From Guptibacillus hwajinpoensis (GTDB lineage: Bacteria; Bacillota; Bacilli; Bacillales; Guptibacillaceae), in NCBI RefSeq assembly GCF_020171785.1, contig NZ_JAIVAE010000005.1, positions 59,449 to 123,448 on the forward strand: a stretch of DNA of 64,000 nt. Direction: 5' to 3'. Shown here in pieces: positions 1 to 8,510 of this stretch (within the stretch, counting starts at the first letter, position 1; each line of letters begins with the position of its first letter). Both the position numbers and the translations under genes were made by a program. The notes under the pieces were generated by a model that searched no databases, was not told the DNA's origin, and saw only the letters and a list, made by a program, of their open reading frames with translations.

Positions 1-72
1 CACAAGGATGGATCCATTGCGGAATGGTAGGTTCTAGTATCTATTAAAAATGGGACAGAAGGAGGAACATAA

Positions 73-1425
73 ATGGGTTCAGATACTTTTCTAATTTTGA
101 TTACGGTATTAGGAATTGCCTTATTGCTCTTTTTAGTTATGAAGTCCAAGTTACAAGCGTTTGTTGCTTTATTAATCTCCAGTTTGTTCATTGGAGTTGC
201 TTCAGGATTAGAATTAGATGAAGTCATTACTTCAATAGAAGAAGGAATGGGAGGAACGCTTGGATTCATAGCGATCGTCGTTGGACTAGGCGCCATGTTT
301 GGGGAGATGCTCCGTGTCTCCGGAGGTGCCGAACGATTGGCGATTACACTCGTCAACAAATTTGGCGAAGGGCGGGTGCAATGGGCTCTTGGGTTAACTG
401 GTTTTATTGTTGCGATTCCAGTGTTTTTGGATGTCGCACTTGTAATCCTGATTCCAATTGTATATAGCCTCGCTCAAAAAACAAAAAAGTCTACGCTATA
501 TTTCGGGATACCGTTGCTTGCAGGATTGGCCGTTACACATAGCTTTGTTCCACCAACGCCTGGCCCGATCTCGGTTGCTTCTATTTTAGGTGCGGATTTA
601 GGATGGGTTATTCTATTCGGTGCACTCGCAGGTCTACCTGCAATGATTATCGCAGGTCCTATTTTCGGTAAATACATCGGAAACAAAATTCACGTTAAAG
701 TTCCTGACTTCGTAACGCAAAACGAAATGGAACAAGAGAAAAACGAAAAAGAACTTCCAAGCTTTTTATCAATCGTCCTATTAATTCTGATTCCTCTTGT
801 ATTAATTCTTGTAAATACTGTCTCTGGTCAGATCTTACCGGAAGATAGTTTTACGCGATCGTTATTAACATTTATCGGACATCCCTTTATTGCATTAACT
901 CTTTCCACATTACTCACTTTTTACTTCTTAGGTACAAAACGGGGGTACACGAAAGAAGAGATTCAAAACATTGCTACTAAATCATTAGAACCTGCCGGGA
1001 TCATTATCTTAGTGACAGGTGCTGGTGGCGTCTTCAAGCAAACGCTTATTAACAGTGGTGTTGGCGATATTCTAGGCGAAATGATGGCAACATCTAGTTT
1101 ACCTATTGTTCTATTAGCTTTCCTTATCTCCACTTTCGTCCGCGTGGCGCAAGGATCGGCAACGGTTGCGATGATAACGGCAGCCGGTTTAATGTCACCA
1201 ATCATCAGCATGATGGACGTCTCTGAACCAATGCTTGGTTTATTGGTTATCTCCATTGCGAGTGGTGCAACAGTCTTTTCTCATGTGAATGACTCTGGCT
1301 TCTGGTTAGTGAATCGTTTCTTTGGATTAACAGAGAAACAAACGCTCCAGACGTGGACAGTGATGGAAACCCTGATTGGATTCATTGGGTTTGGGGTTGT
1401 GTTTGCGATTAGTTTTTTTGTATAG
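73..1425 (+). CDS. gntP: GntP-family gluconate:H+ symporter
   Basis: Inner-membrane permease that should import gluconate or a related sugar acid with protons. The 450-residue product has the usual GntP/GntT length and is hydrophobic throughout, with about 12 membrane segments. Family-typical stretches are visible: GLGAMFGEMLRVSGGAERLA (about 72-91), the HSFVPPTPGPISVA loop (about 156-169) and SGATVFSHVNDSGFWLVN near the C-terminus. The ATG follows a GGAGG at 60-64. In gluconate operons this gene usually follows gluconokinase; the 72 upstream bases may hold the tail of such a gene but are too short to identify. A terminator follows. Gluconate as substrate is inferred from family membership; other aldonates are possible. 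Confidence 0.9.
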   Translation: MGSDTFLILITVLGIALLLFLVMKSKLQAFVALLISSLFIGVASGLELDEVITSIEEGMGGTLGFIAIVVGLGAMFGEMLRVSGGAERLAITLVNKFGEGRVQWALGLTGFIVAIPVFLDVALVILIPIVYSLAQKTKKSTLYFGIPLLAGLAVTHSFVPPTPGPISVASILGADLGWVILFGALAGLPAMIIAGPIFGKYIGNKIHVKVPDFVTQNEMEQEKNEKELPSFLSIVLLILIPLVLILVNTVSGQILPEDSFTRSLLTFIGHPFIALTLSTLLTFYFLGTKRGYTKEEIQNIATKSLEPAGIIILVTGAGGVFKQTLINSGVGDILGEMMATSSLPIVLLAFLISTFVRVAQGSATVAMITAAGLMSPIISMMDVSEPMLGLLVISIASGATVFSHVNDSGFWLVNRFFGLTEKQTLQTWTVMETLIGFIGFGVVFAISFFV

Positions 1426-1467
1426 GGTAAATAGTAAATGACAATTATAAGAATGAATAAACGGCTA

Positions 1468-1510
1468 GGAGACTGATCGAGAAGGGTTGATCGGTTTCCT
1501 GGTTTTTTCG
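1468..1510 (+). terminator. Rho-independent terminator after gntP
   Basis: An 11-bp stem (GGAGACTGATC pairing with GATCGGTTTCC through two G-U pairs) is followed by GGTTTTTTCG. It ends the gntP transcript. Confidence 0.75.
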
Positions 1511-1703
1511 TTTGTTTAGTCCTATTGATTAAGTAGATCTAATTGTTTTCTTTAGACGGTTGAATTATGAGAATCAGAACTTAGTTTATAAGTAAATAAT
1601 AGCTGCAATTTTACATCAGGAAAAAATAGATTTATCCTTATATTTTAGTTTAAATTTTAATTTGTGAGACGTAGGATCGAATTGATTCAATAAGAGGTTG
1701 GAA

Positions 1704-1988
1704 GTGATTAAAGAGACTGTAACAAACAATCGTTGGGAAGTTCTGTTAAGGCTCATTTATGTTGCTTAAATAGCAAGTTTTATCGTGTTAATGTTCGATT
1801 CGAACCCTGATAATAACCTTTTTGCGGCTGGGCTCTTTATGACTTAATGGTTTGTCCGAATTCTACGTTATGCAATAAAGGAACGGTGAGAAGGCAATAA
1901 GAACCGTGCATTGTTTCATTTTGGACTGTCCGTTATCGCTGGGATGGCTATTGTTGCGGTGGTGGTGATCTATTTATTTGTGCTGTAG
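1704..1988 (+). pseudogene. Decayed small membrane protein gene with three in-frame stops
   Basis: Reading from GTG 1704 (after AGAGGTTGG) gives one continuous 95-codon frame interrupted by TAA at 1767, TAA at 1845 and TGA at 1887, ending at TAG 1986-1988. The frame around the stops still looks like a membrane protein: a hydrophobic stretch near VLLRLIYVA...IASFIVLMF and a clear C-terminal helix HFGLSVIAGMAIVAVVVIYL. Because the frame never shifts, simple nonsense decay is the likely history. The original function cannot be named. The rest of 1511-2024 holds nothing else I can support. Confidence 0.5.
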
Positions 1989-2024
1989 AATTTATAAATG
2001 CTAATTCTCCCCTGATGATTCAAA

Positions 2025-2066
2025 AAAAGCCATATCAAATGTATGGCAAATTGATATAGCTTTGAT
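2025..2066 (-). terminator. Terminator of the LXG cassette
   Basis: On the minus strand an interrupted stem (AGC-ATATCAA against TTGATAT-GCT) is followed by TTTTTTT, just after the stop of the 234-residue gene. Confidence 0.65.
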
Positions 2067-2085
2067 ATTAAAGGTTAAGTTGCAC

Positions 2086-2790
2086 TTACTCAAACAACGA
2101 CTTATATGAAAACGGAGCGATGGTAAGGATTTCTCCCTCACTCTCAATCGACCATGTTTGTCCATTACCTGTAATGTACAAAAGAGATCCAATCATGACT
2201 TGTTCATCTAAATAATAATCGTATAATGCATTTAACTTTCCTTGTTTCTGTTTCAGTACTTGCAGAAATTCTGGAGGGAACAAGTTCGATTCTTCACTTG
2301 TAAGCTCCTTATTTGCAAGTAATTTATCAATTACTTTTTCGAAAAGAGGCTCTTTAATTGAAAATGGTTCGAGGTTTACCTTTACATCGCTTAGATCCAT
2401 TAGTTGGCTGAGCTTCTTTTCATTGTTTTCAGGGAATAATTTAACCACACGGTTATCATATAAAGATTGCTGAACAGTGTAGTCATCATTACAGAACAAA
2501 GAAGTTGTTAGCATCGCAGTATCAGTAGCAATCTGACATCGAATCACACGAGGTGTATTTGTTAACTTCATCAGAAAATTTTCAAACGCTTCATCAACAT
2601 TTTCTTCATTTTTATCAATCGTTAATAACCCTTTGGAGAGCAATCCATTTGTAGCACTATCTAAACGAGTTTCTAGTTCTTGATCACTAATATCTTCGAA
2701 AACTTCTTCTTTTATTGAAGCTGCAGCCTGGACACCGTCTATTAATAGTAATGATAATATGTATTCTTCAGCAGATAGAGTATAAGACAT
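2086..2790 (-). CDS. Hypothetical protein in LXG toxin operon
   Basis: I do not recognise this 234-residue soluble protein. It is acidic, has no signal peptide or membrane segment, starts with a helical region (MSYTLSAEEYILSLLLIDG) and ends in a beta-rich part with GSLLYITGNGQTWSIESEGE. It is the third gene of a minus-strand operon: LXG toxin, 36-bp gap, small membrane protein, 28-bp gap, this gene. The two-part layout with a late GxxW strand loosely recalls EspG-type chaperones of ESX substrates, so a role as a secretion partner or chaperone for the toxin is possible. That is inference only; it could equally be a second immunity protein. Confidence 0.6.
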   Translation of the reverse strand: MSYTLSAEEYILSLLLIDGVQAAASIKEEVFEDISDQELETRLDSATNGLLSKGLLTIDKNEENVDEAFENFLMKLTNTPRVIRCQIATDTAMLTTSLFCNDDYTVQQSLYDNRVVKLFPENNEKKLSQLMDLSDVKVNLEPFSIKEPLFEKVIDKLLANKELTSEESNLFPPEFLQVLKQKQGKLNALYDYYLDEQVMIGSLLYITGNGQTWSIESEGEILTIAPFSYKSLFE

Positions 2791-2818
2791 ATTTGATAAA
2801 TCCTTTCATTTATAAGTT

Positions 2819-3130
2819 TTACTTCGAACCAGCAATTTTACCAAATATAATAAAGAAAATGATAGCTAGTACAAATAATAAAATAGAGTATAAAATAAGT
2901 AAGATTCTAGCTGTGAACCAGTTAAACTTACTGTAAAGTCTATTAGCCACAAATTCAGTTATTCCAAATATAGGGAATGATAGCACCATTAAGAAATCCA
3001 AGTCATGAACTACCCAACGATATAATCCATGACCTGCAGATTTACTTATTAGATATAGAAAAGAAAATAATAGATTAAAGGTTAAAGCCATTCCGATAAC
3101 GCCGCACGCTATTGCAAGAAACTCCATCAA
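2819..3130 (-). CDS. Small three-helix membrane protein, probable immunity protein
   Basis: A 103-residue protein with three hydrophobic segments (about residues 3-30, 43-63 and 72-98) and a short basic tail. It lies 36 bp downstream of the LXG toxin gene on the same strand, where cognate immunity genes normally sit. Its neighbour's C-terminus is a glycine-zipper segment expected to act in membranes, and immunity to membrane-acting LXG toxins is usually given by membrane proteins. The immunity role is inferred from position and topology; I recognise no family. Confidence 0.6.
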   Translation of the reverse strand: MMEFLAIACGVIGMALTFNLLFSFLYLISKSAGHGLYRWVVHDLDFLMVLSFPIFGITEFVANRLYSKFNWFTARILLILYSILLFVLAIIFFIIFGKIAGSK

Positions 3131-3166
3131 GTTTATAACATCCTTTATTGTGTTAGTTGATTAATT

Positions 3167-4837
3167 TTATATCCACCCGAATAACTTATCTGTTGATTCA
3201 TTCAATGTATCTTTAACACTCTCTAATGCATCTTTTGCAGACTCTTTGACTTTATACGTTACTTTACCAATCTCTTCGCCTGCATTACTTGCCCATTTTT
3301 TTGTGTATTTGGAAGCCCATTCGCCAACGGCACCACCTATTGCGCTACCAACAATTGCACCAGCTGCTGCTCCAAATGGCGCGAAGGGGCCAGAAAGGGC
3401 ACCTCCTACAATGGCTCCTACATAGGCTCCTGTCGTAGCTCCGGCGACACTACCAGCAACTTTATTTAATTCCTCCCCAACAATCCGTCCATTTGCTTCA
3501 TATTGTTCTGGACCACTGAGGTTTTCTCCATTTTCCCATCTGTCAAAAATATTCTTAACGGATGTACCCATTCCAATTACAACCGCAGCAACACCCGAAG
3601 TTCTTGCTGCAACTTTTTTAAAAGCTCCTTTTGAAATAACCATTTCTCTAGAGGAGTGTTTAATGAGTTTATTCTTAACATTTTCATGAAGAGGGCGATT
3701 TCCAGTTGTTAGTTTTATAAGAGAACTCTTTGCTTTTGTTAATTGCGTACGATTATCTACAAATTTGCCAGGGCCAGAGAAATTTTTCTTTGAATATTTT
3801 AAGTTTTTTTCTTTTATATGATTATCTTTTATTAATTTATTTACTTTTTGGATGGACCTTTTTGTCCACTCAGGACCAGTTCTTCCTTTCAGAAAGTGAA
3901 GGACTTTCCGATCGTATTTAAAAGCATAATGGTTCTTTTTCTTAGTATATTCAATCCGGAGTATACCAGACTTATGTGAAGCCGTCATAATGGCTAGAGG
4001 CGCGATGGAACCAATTGCTCCATCTAACAATGTGTTCACCAACGAGTCATCTTCGTTTGGTTTTGTTGTTGATTTTATATTTTTACTTTCTTCGTAATCT
4101 AGTAATAAATCTAATGCACGTTTACTAGTTGAATTTTCATTGTTTATACTTCCTTGCACACTAGTAGCTATTCCACCTGGTGATTGTACCGCTTGTTTTA
4201 ATTTCTGAAAAAGAGAGCCGGGCTGGTAACCTTCCACACTGATTTGATTACTCTGAAACATGGAGCTAATTTGTTCGACGTAACCAGATGCGTCATTAGC
4301 ACGATCGACTACACCGTCTAAATTTTTTACCTGTTGGCGGTCGTACTGATGTAATTGTTCTATTGTTTGATTAATCTTTTCATCTGCGCTGTTTAAATGA
4401 TTCATGACATTGCTATCTTGCAATGTCTGAATCATAATAATGTCACTTACTGAGTTAATGATAGAAGTTGCTTCATTTGATAGATCGGTTGTTATGGTTT
4501 TTATCTTTTTCAAAGCATGATCTAAATCATTTTCTAGAAAATCCTCTCGAATCGTTGCTGTACTAGAGGATTCAAAAGCTTGTAAGTCATTTTTTATATT
4601 ATGTAACGCATTTTTGTATTCATTTAATGTCGATTGATAAAATTGTAAAAAAGGGACGTGGCAATCTTGATAAAATGATCGAATGGCCTGCCCGCCTTTA
4701 CCTTTTAAAGCCTCTTCTAACTGAACAAATTCCATTACCGACGAATCTATTTTCTTTATGTCATTTTCTTGGGAGTCCAATTGTTTTAGAGTCAATTCGA
4801 TACCAGAGAGAAAAGATTCTACTTCCAACGTTTTCAT
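3167..4837 (-). CDS. LXG-domain T7SS effector with glycine-zipper C-terminus
   Basis: Predicted antibacterial toxin exported by a type VII (Esx/Yuk) secretion system. Residues 1 to about 215 form an LXG domain: an N-terminal helix starting MKTLEVESF, then ALKGKGGQAIRSFYQDCHVP and long amphipathic helices with the DFLENDLDHAL motif. A variable linker of about 200 residues follows. The C-terminal part (about 455-520) is a small-residue repeat rich in GxxxG/AxxxG (GSVAGATTGAYVGAIVGGAL, GAAAGAIVGSAIGGAVGEWA), typical of membrane-inserting glycine zippers, and no nuclease or other enzymatic motif is visible. A membrane-permeabilising toxin like streptococcal TelE is the best reading. No small Lap-type targeting gene is seen upstream, and no secretion-machinery gene lies in the window. 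Confidence 0.8.
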   Translation of the reverse strand: MKTLEVESFLSGIELTLKQLDSQENDIKKIDSSVMEFVQLEEALKGKGGQAIRSFYQDCHVPFLQFYQSTLNEYKNALHNIKNDLQAFESSSTATIREDFLENDLDHALKKIKTITTDLSNEATSIINSVSDIIMIQTLQDSNVMNHLNSADEKINQTIEQLHQYDRQQVKNLDGVVDRANDASGYVEQISSMFQSNQISVEGYQPGSLFQKLKQAVQSPGGIATSVQGSINNENSTSKRALDLLLDYEESKNIKSTTKPNEDDSLVNTLLDGAIGSIAPLAIMTASHKSGILRIEYTKKKNHYAFKYDRKVLHFLKGRTGPEWTKRSIQKVNKLIKDNHIKEKNLKYSKKNFSGPGKFVDNRTQLTKAKSSLIKLTTGNRPLHENVKNKLIKHSSREMVISKGAFKKVAARTSGVAAVVIGMGTSVKNIFDRWENGENLSGPEQYEANGRIVGEELNKVAGSVAGATTGAYVGAIVGGALSGPFAPFGAAAGAIVGSAIGGAVGEWASKYTKKWASNAGEEIGKVTYKVKESAKDALESVKDTLNESTDKLFGWI

Positions 4838-5026
4838 CGCAATATCGCCACCTTATTTGACAAAATAACTCTTTCCTATAATAACATAATTAAAAGGAGA
4901 GGAAGGGAATCTTTGGGAGTGGGGAAGGAGAGAGACGTATAGAGAGAATTAAACAAATTAGGTTTGTAAATTACTGATTTACATTGAAATTAGAATGAGA
5001 GATATAAATACTGAAAGGAATATTAC

Positions 5027-5605
5027 ATGGAGGATACCAAAGAACCATTACAGTATTTTGTGAATAAAGCGATGAAGCGTTTAACTAATTCATTAGTTAG
5101 TAAAATATCTCTAACAATCGTATCGTTTTTAACTTCTTCCACATTGATACTATGTATAGGCTATTTGTTTTTAACGGGTTATTATTTTGGGGGTAAAACT
5201 ACTAGCTCAATTTTGGATATTACTGTAGGTATAATTCCATATGATCGAGTTTCTTTGCTTACAGCAGGAATTTTTTATTTCATGATAATTGTTGTAATGG
5301 GATTGTTTATTTATATTGTAACAATTCAAAAGATGAACAAAGCTACAATTATAGTAGTTTTAACAGGTGTGGTATTGATTACCTATGCTATGGTGCTAGT
5401 GTACTTTACAGAAAGTAGTTTAGAGTATTTTTTTAGGATGTTGTATTTTTGGAGTTTTCCCATAACCACGATTGTAGCGATTTATGAATCGTTGGGGACG
5501 GTTCTCATGATGCAATCTATATTTAGGAACAATGATTATTCAATAGTTATTGTTCTTTTTATTTATGATATTGAATCAACAGAACCGTCCCAGCGTTGCT
5601 TCTGA
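5027..5605 (+). CDS. Membrane protein with REP-derived C-terminus
   Basis: Unrecognised integral membrane protein with about four hydrophobic segments (roughly residues 26-52, 80-105, 109-128 and 138-157). From codon 157 on, the reading frame runs through an inverted pair of RAYT-type REP sequences (5495-5591), so the last 35 or so residues are encoded by repeat DNA. Either the gene was truncated by the repeat or it tolerates this tail. It is a single gene between a divergent LXG cassette and a convergent lipoprotein gene. No function can be assigned. Confidence 0.5.
   Translation: MEDTKEPLQYFVNKAMKRLTNSLVSKISLTIVSFLTSSTLILCIGYLFLTGYYFGGKTTSSILDITVGIIPYDRVSLLTAGIFYFMIIVVMGLFIYIVTIQKMNKATIIVVLTGVVLITYAMVLVYFTESSLEYFFRMLYFWSFPITTIVAIYESLGTVLMMQSIFRNNDYSIVIVLFIYDIESTEPSQRCF
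5495..5591. repeat. Inverted pair of 19-nt REP elements (family 1)
   Basis: GGGACGGTTCTCATGATGC at 5495-5513 faces GAATCAACAGAACCGTCCC at 5573-5591, the reverse complement of the same motif (GGGACGGTTC-4 nt-GATTC). A smaller imperfect palindrome (AACAATGATT / ATAGTTATTGTT) lies between them, so the block can fold into a long hairpin, like a BIME. Confidence 0.7.
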
Positions 5606-5626
5606 AGTTAAGCGATCCCGCTCATA

Positions 5627-5661
5627 AAAAAAGTACCTCTTCCAATAAGGAAAAGGTACTT
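5627..5661 (-). terminator. Terminator of the lipoprotein gene
   Basis: AAGTACCTTTTCC pairs with GGAAGAGGTACTT around a short loop and is followed on the minus strand by a run of seven T. Confidence 0.8.
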
Positions 5662-5669
5662 CTACATAT

Positions 5670-6851
5670 TTATTCCGCTTTCTCAATAACCATATTCAAC
5701 GTTTCTTTGATTTCCTTCAGCTCTTCCATTGCCTTTTCTTTTTCATCTGATTTAACCGCTTCAAGATAAGACTGGGCATGGTCAGAAAGAGTGTTGTAAG
5801 CTTCTTCGCCTTCCATGCGCGTAATGTCGCTTGAAATCATATCGATGAAGAGAGCACCTTCTAGAGCAGTAATCGTGGATTTATCTTCTCCCCATTCTTC
5901 TTCGCTTTCTTCATATTCATGAAGTGCTACTTTTGAGAAGCCGCGAATAAACGCATGGTTAACAGCTTCTGGGTCGATCTCTGCCACATCGTTTTCAAGA
6001 CTGAAGTTCTTCTCGATCAGTGCTGCGTCTTCTTCAGCGTGGTTCATGATGTAATTTGAGATTGATTGATAGAATGCCCATCCTTCTGCTTGTTCTACAC
6101 GAGCGTGTTCAGGATCTTCCTTTGCTTCCTTCGCTGCTTTTGTAGCATATCCTTCAGGTAGAGCGCCAGTTGCAAGGTAGAACGTCTTCATCAACGTTTT
6201 ATCGACCATTTGGGTAGCGAGTACAAATTGAAGGTTATCATCGTTTTCAACAGCGGCTTCCATGTCACTGAAACCACCGTCGATTTGAGATACCATGGAA
6301 GTATCGTACGCAGCGTCACGCTTTTCGACCGTTCCTTTTAACACTTCATAGTATTCCTTCGCTTCTTCAATCTCTTTGTTAACTTCTTCTGTATTGCCCC
6401 AGTTTTCTTTCACTTCGTCAAACTCATGCTTAACCGTTAAATAGAAAACTTTTTGCATTAGCTTATCGTAAATTTGTTTCACAACTTCGCCATCTAGGTC
6501 ACCAGATTTTCCAGCTTCTAAAGCAGAAGAGATCTGTTGATCTATTTCGCCTTCTCTTTGCTCAACAAGAGGTTGTAAATCGTTATTATAAAGATCAATC
6601 ACAGCCTGATAGTCGACTTCTTCACCTTCAGAAGCTTTCTCAAGCTCGGCTTTTCCTTCTTCAAAAGAAGAAATGAAATCAGCATCTTCTTCCTTTTCTT
6701 CACCATTCTCTTCATCCGCTTTTTCTGTGCTATTCTGTTCTGATTTTTCATCAGAAGCACTTCCGTTAGTAGAGTTATCATTCGATTGGCCACAAGCAGC
6801 TAGAACAAGTCCTAGTGCAAGAAATAAATAGAAGATCTTATGCTTCAACAC
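5670..6851 (-). CDS. Fur-regulated lipoprotein, probable iron-related
   Basis: A 393-residue exported lipoprotein: the signal sequence ends in a lipobox LAAC (Cys about residue 20), then an Asp/Glu/Ser/Asn-rich linker to about residue 60, then an all-alpha acidic domain. Start is GTG 6851 with GGGGGAA upstream. I do not recognise the family with certainty; LHEYEESEEEW (about 311-321) and other Glu-rich helices would suit metal binding, loosely like imelysin/EfeO proteins, but the hallmark GxHxxE motif is not seen. The promoter is overlapped by a good Fur box, so expression should rise under iron limitation. Surface iron binding or uptake is therefore an inference from regulation, not from homology. 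Confidence 0.7.
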   Translation of the reverse strand: MLKHKIFYLFLALGLVLAACGQSNDNSTNGSASDEKSEQNSTEKADEENGEEKEEDADFISSFEEGKAELEKASEGEEVDYQAVIDLYNNDLQPLVEQREGEIDQQISSALEAGKSGDLDGEVVKQIYDKLMQKVFYLTVKHEFDEVKENWGNTEEVNKEIEEAKEYYEVLKGTVEKRDAAYDTSMVSQIDGGFSDMEAAVENDDNLQFVLATQMVDKTLMKTFYLATGALPEGYATKAAKEAKEDPEHARVEQAEGWAFYQSISNYIMNHAEEDAALIEKNFSLENDVAEIDPEAVNHAFIRGFSKVALHEYEESEEEWGEDKSTITALEGALFIDMISSDITRMEGEEAYNTLSDHAQSYLEAVKSDEKEKAMEELKEIKETLNMVIEKAE

Positions 6852-6901
6852 GTTTTGTTTCCCCCAATTTTCTATGTAGTAATCGTTATCATTTCATAAT
6901 T

Positions 6902-6930
6902 AGCATATAGAGAATGATTCTCATTGTCAA
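6902..6930 (-). promoter_or_regulatory. Sigma-A promoter overlapped by a Fur box
   Basis: On the minus strand: -35 TTGACA (6930-6925), 17-nt spacer, -10 TATGCT (6907-6902). The spacer contains TGAGAATCATTCTCA, a perfect 7-1-7 palindrome matching the Bacillus Fur consensus TGATAATnATTATCA at 12 of 14 defined positions. A weaker second site (TGATAACGATTACTA) lies at 6891-6877, downstream of the -10. This arrangement should give iron-dependent repression. Confidence 0.8.
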
Positions 6931-6959
6931 CCGGAAATTGCATTGTCGGTGGCATTGGC

Positions 6960-7006
6960 GGGACGGTTCGTGTGATTCCGCATCGCTGGGACGGTTCGTG
7001 TGATTC
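6960..7006. repeat. Direct pair of 19-nt REP elements (family 1)
   Basis: GGGACGGTTCGTGTGATTC occurs twice, identical, at 6960-6978 and 6988-7006, separated by CGCATCGCT. They lie upstream of the RAYT gene and match the copy at the RAYT stop codon in reverse orientation. Confidence 0.8.
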
Positions 7007-7545
7007 AATATAAGATGAAAACTAGAAATAAGAGTGATAGAACAAAAGGTGAGTCTTGCGTATTTAGGCAGCGACTCGACTTTTTGGGGGAAGAGAGGCG
7101 AAAAGGCCTAGTTAAACAAACGTTTGATTAACTGGGCATAAACAGATTTATCAAAACACTTCCATACAGATGAAGGGAATTTCACAAGCAAAAAGAATAT
7201 GTAAACGAACTAGAGATAATCAGGAGGTGATCTTGTAAATGGATTAAAATCCTAAGTCCCTAATAACTCTTATCTAAGTACCATGACTTCATTTCCTTCA
7301 ACTCTTAACCCCGTTTTACAAAAGTTTGAACCTACCACTAATTAACTTATTTTCATTCCAAATTTTGATCTCATTTTTATCTACTAGATTTACAACCCAA
7401 ACGTCTCTTCTAACAATCCTTTCATCCTCGCATAACCTAACTCTACCTCAATCTTCTCCGTTAATTTGAGTAGTGTACAAATCCAATATGCTCTGACAAT
7501 CAATTCAGTAATTCCGCCTCGACAAATCGAATAGGGAGAGTATTT
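7007..7545. other. Gene-free stretch upstream of the RAYT gene
   Basis: No supported gene. It contains, at 7111-7131, one of three copies in the window of the near-palindrome TTAAACAAACGTTTGATTAA. A short minus-strand frame at 7390-7638 overlaps the RAYT start and is not supported. Confidence 0.5.
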
Positions 7546-8322
7546 ATGCCACGAGAAGCAAGAAAAAGAAGCAAGACATCGATTTATCACGTCATTTTTA
7601 GAGGAGCCAATCGTCAGGAAATTTTTCATGATGATCATGATCGGGTTCGATTTCTTAACGCACTTGAAAAGTACGCCCTATTGTACGAAATGAAATGCTA
7701 TGCCTGGTGCCTTATGAACAATCATATTCATCTTCTATTAAAGGAAGGAAACGAAGAAATCTCACTTACGTTAAAACGCCTCGCCATAAGTTTTGTCCAA
7801 ACCTATCATTTTAAATATCGTACATCTGGACATCTCTTCGAAGATCGGTTTAAAAGTGAAAATGTGGAGTCAGTCAAATACCTTCTTACCGTGGTGCGCT
7901 ACATCCATCAAAATCCACTGAAAGCGCGGATGGTTAGGAGTGTAGATGCCTGGCCATGGAGCAGTTGTTGGGGCTATTATCGGGGTTATTCTGAAACGAA
8001 ATGGCTAGATTGTGATTATATCCTGAAATTCTATGGTCATGATAGACGTTTAGCTATTGGGCATTTTAGGGAGTTTAATGAACGAATCTCTGATGATTGT
8101 TGTTTAGAAGATGTAAACGATGAAAGAAGAAGATTAACCGATGATGAGGCGAGAGACCTCATAAGAAACAGTCTTGGTGTAGTGGAAATTGCTCAGGTAA
8201 AGAGCCTCCCTAAAGAGAGAAGAGATCCGTTGATAAGAGAGTTAAAACGAATCAACGGGGTATCGCAACGGCAAATGGCAAGAATATTGGGTGTTTCACA
8301 GTCGTTGATTTTTAGGGCGTGA
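7546..8322 (+). CDS. REP-associated tyrosine transposase (RAYT)
   Basis: Single-strand DNA transposase-like protein of the IS200/IS605 Y1 superfamily, of the solitary type that mobilises or processes REP sequences. The 258-residue product has the HUH motif in WCLMNNHIHLLLKEG (about 57-71) and the catalytic tyrosine in VVRYIHQNPLKARMV (about 118-132). The C-terminal part (about 190-258) ends in a helix-turn-helix (GVSQRQMARILGVSQSLIFR), common in Firmicutes members. The gene has no inverted repeats of its own, but 19-nt REP copies lie upstream in direct orientation (6960-7006) and overlap its stop codon in inverted orientation (8321-8339). Key residues are present, so it may be active. Confidence 0.9.
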   Translation: MPREARKRSKTSIYHVIFRGANRQEIFHDDHDRVRFLNALEKYALLYEMKCYAWCLMNNHIHLLLKEGNEEISLTLKRLAISFVQTYHFKYRTSGHLFEDRFKSENVESVKYLLTVVRYIHQNPLKARMVRSVDAWPWSSCWGYYRGYSETKWLDCDYILKFYGHDRRLAIGHFREFNERISDDCCLEDVNDERRRLTDDEARDLIRNSLGVVEIAQVKSLPKERRDPLIRELKRINGVSQRQMARILGVSQSLIFRA

Positions 8323-8339
8323 ATCGGGAGAACCGTCCC
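8321..8339 (-). repeat. REP element at the RAYT 3' end (family 1)
   Basis: GAATCGGGAGAACCGTCCC is the reverse complement form of the GGGACGGTTC-4 nt-GATTC motif. It begins inside the RAYT stop codon. Confidence 0.75.
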
Positions 8340-8510
8340 GATGATTCTGCCCACGATTCTTAGTGCTTTAGTTGGTGAAGAGACAACCAGAACCTTCTAA
8401 GGAATAGGCCTTTCCTCCACTTTTCGCATAAAACTGCAGGGGATAACTGTCATCTCTAGAATCGGAAACTTTATGAACGTTATACCTAATCATAAAGGAG
8501 CTGAGAAAGC

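Noticed and set aside
7390..7638. Minus-strand 82-residue frame overlapping the RAYT start
   Set aside because: It overlaps the RAYT ribosome site and N-terminus, has no clear ribosome site, and only its last 30 residues look protein-like.
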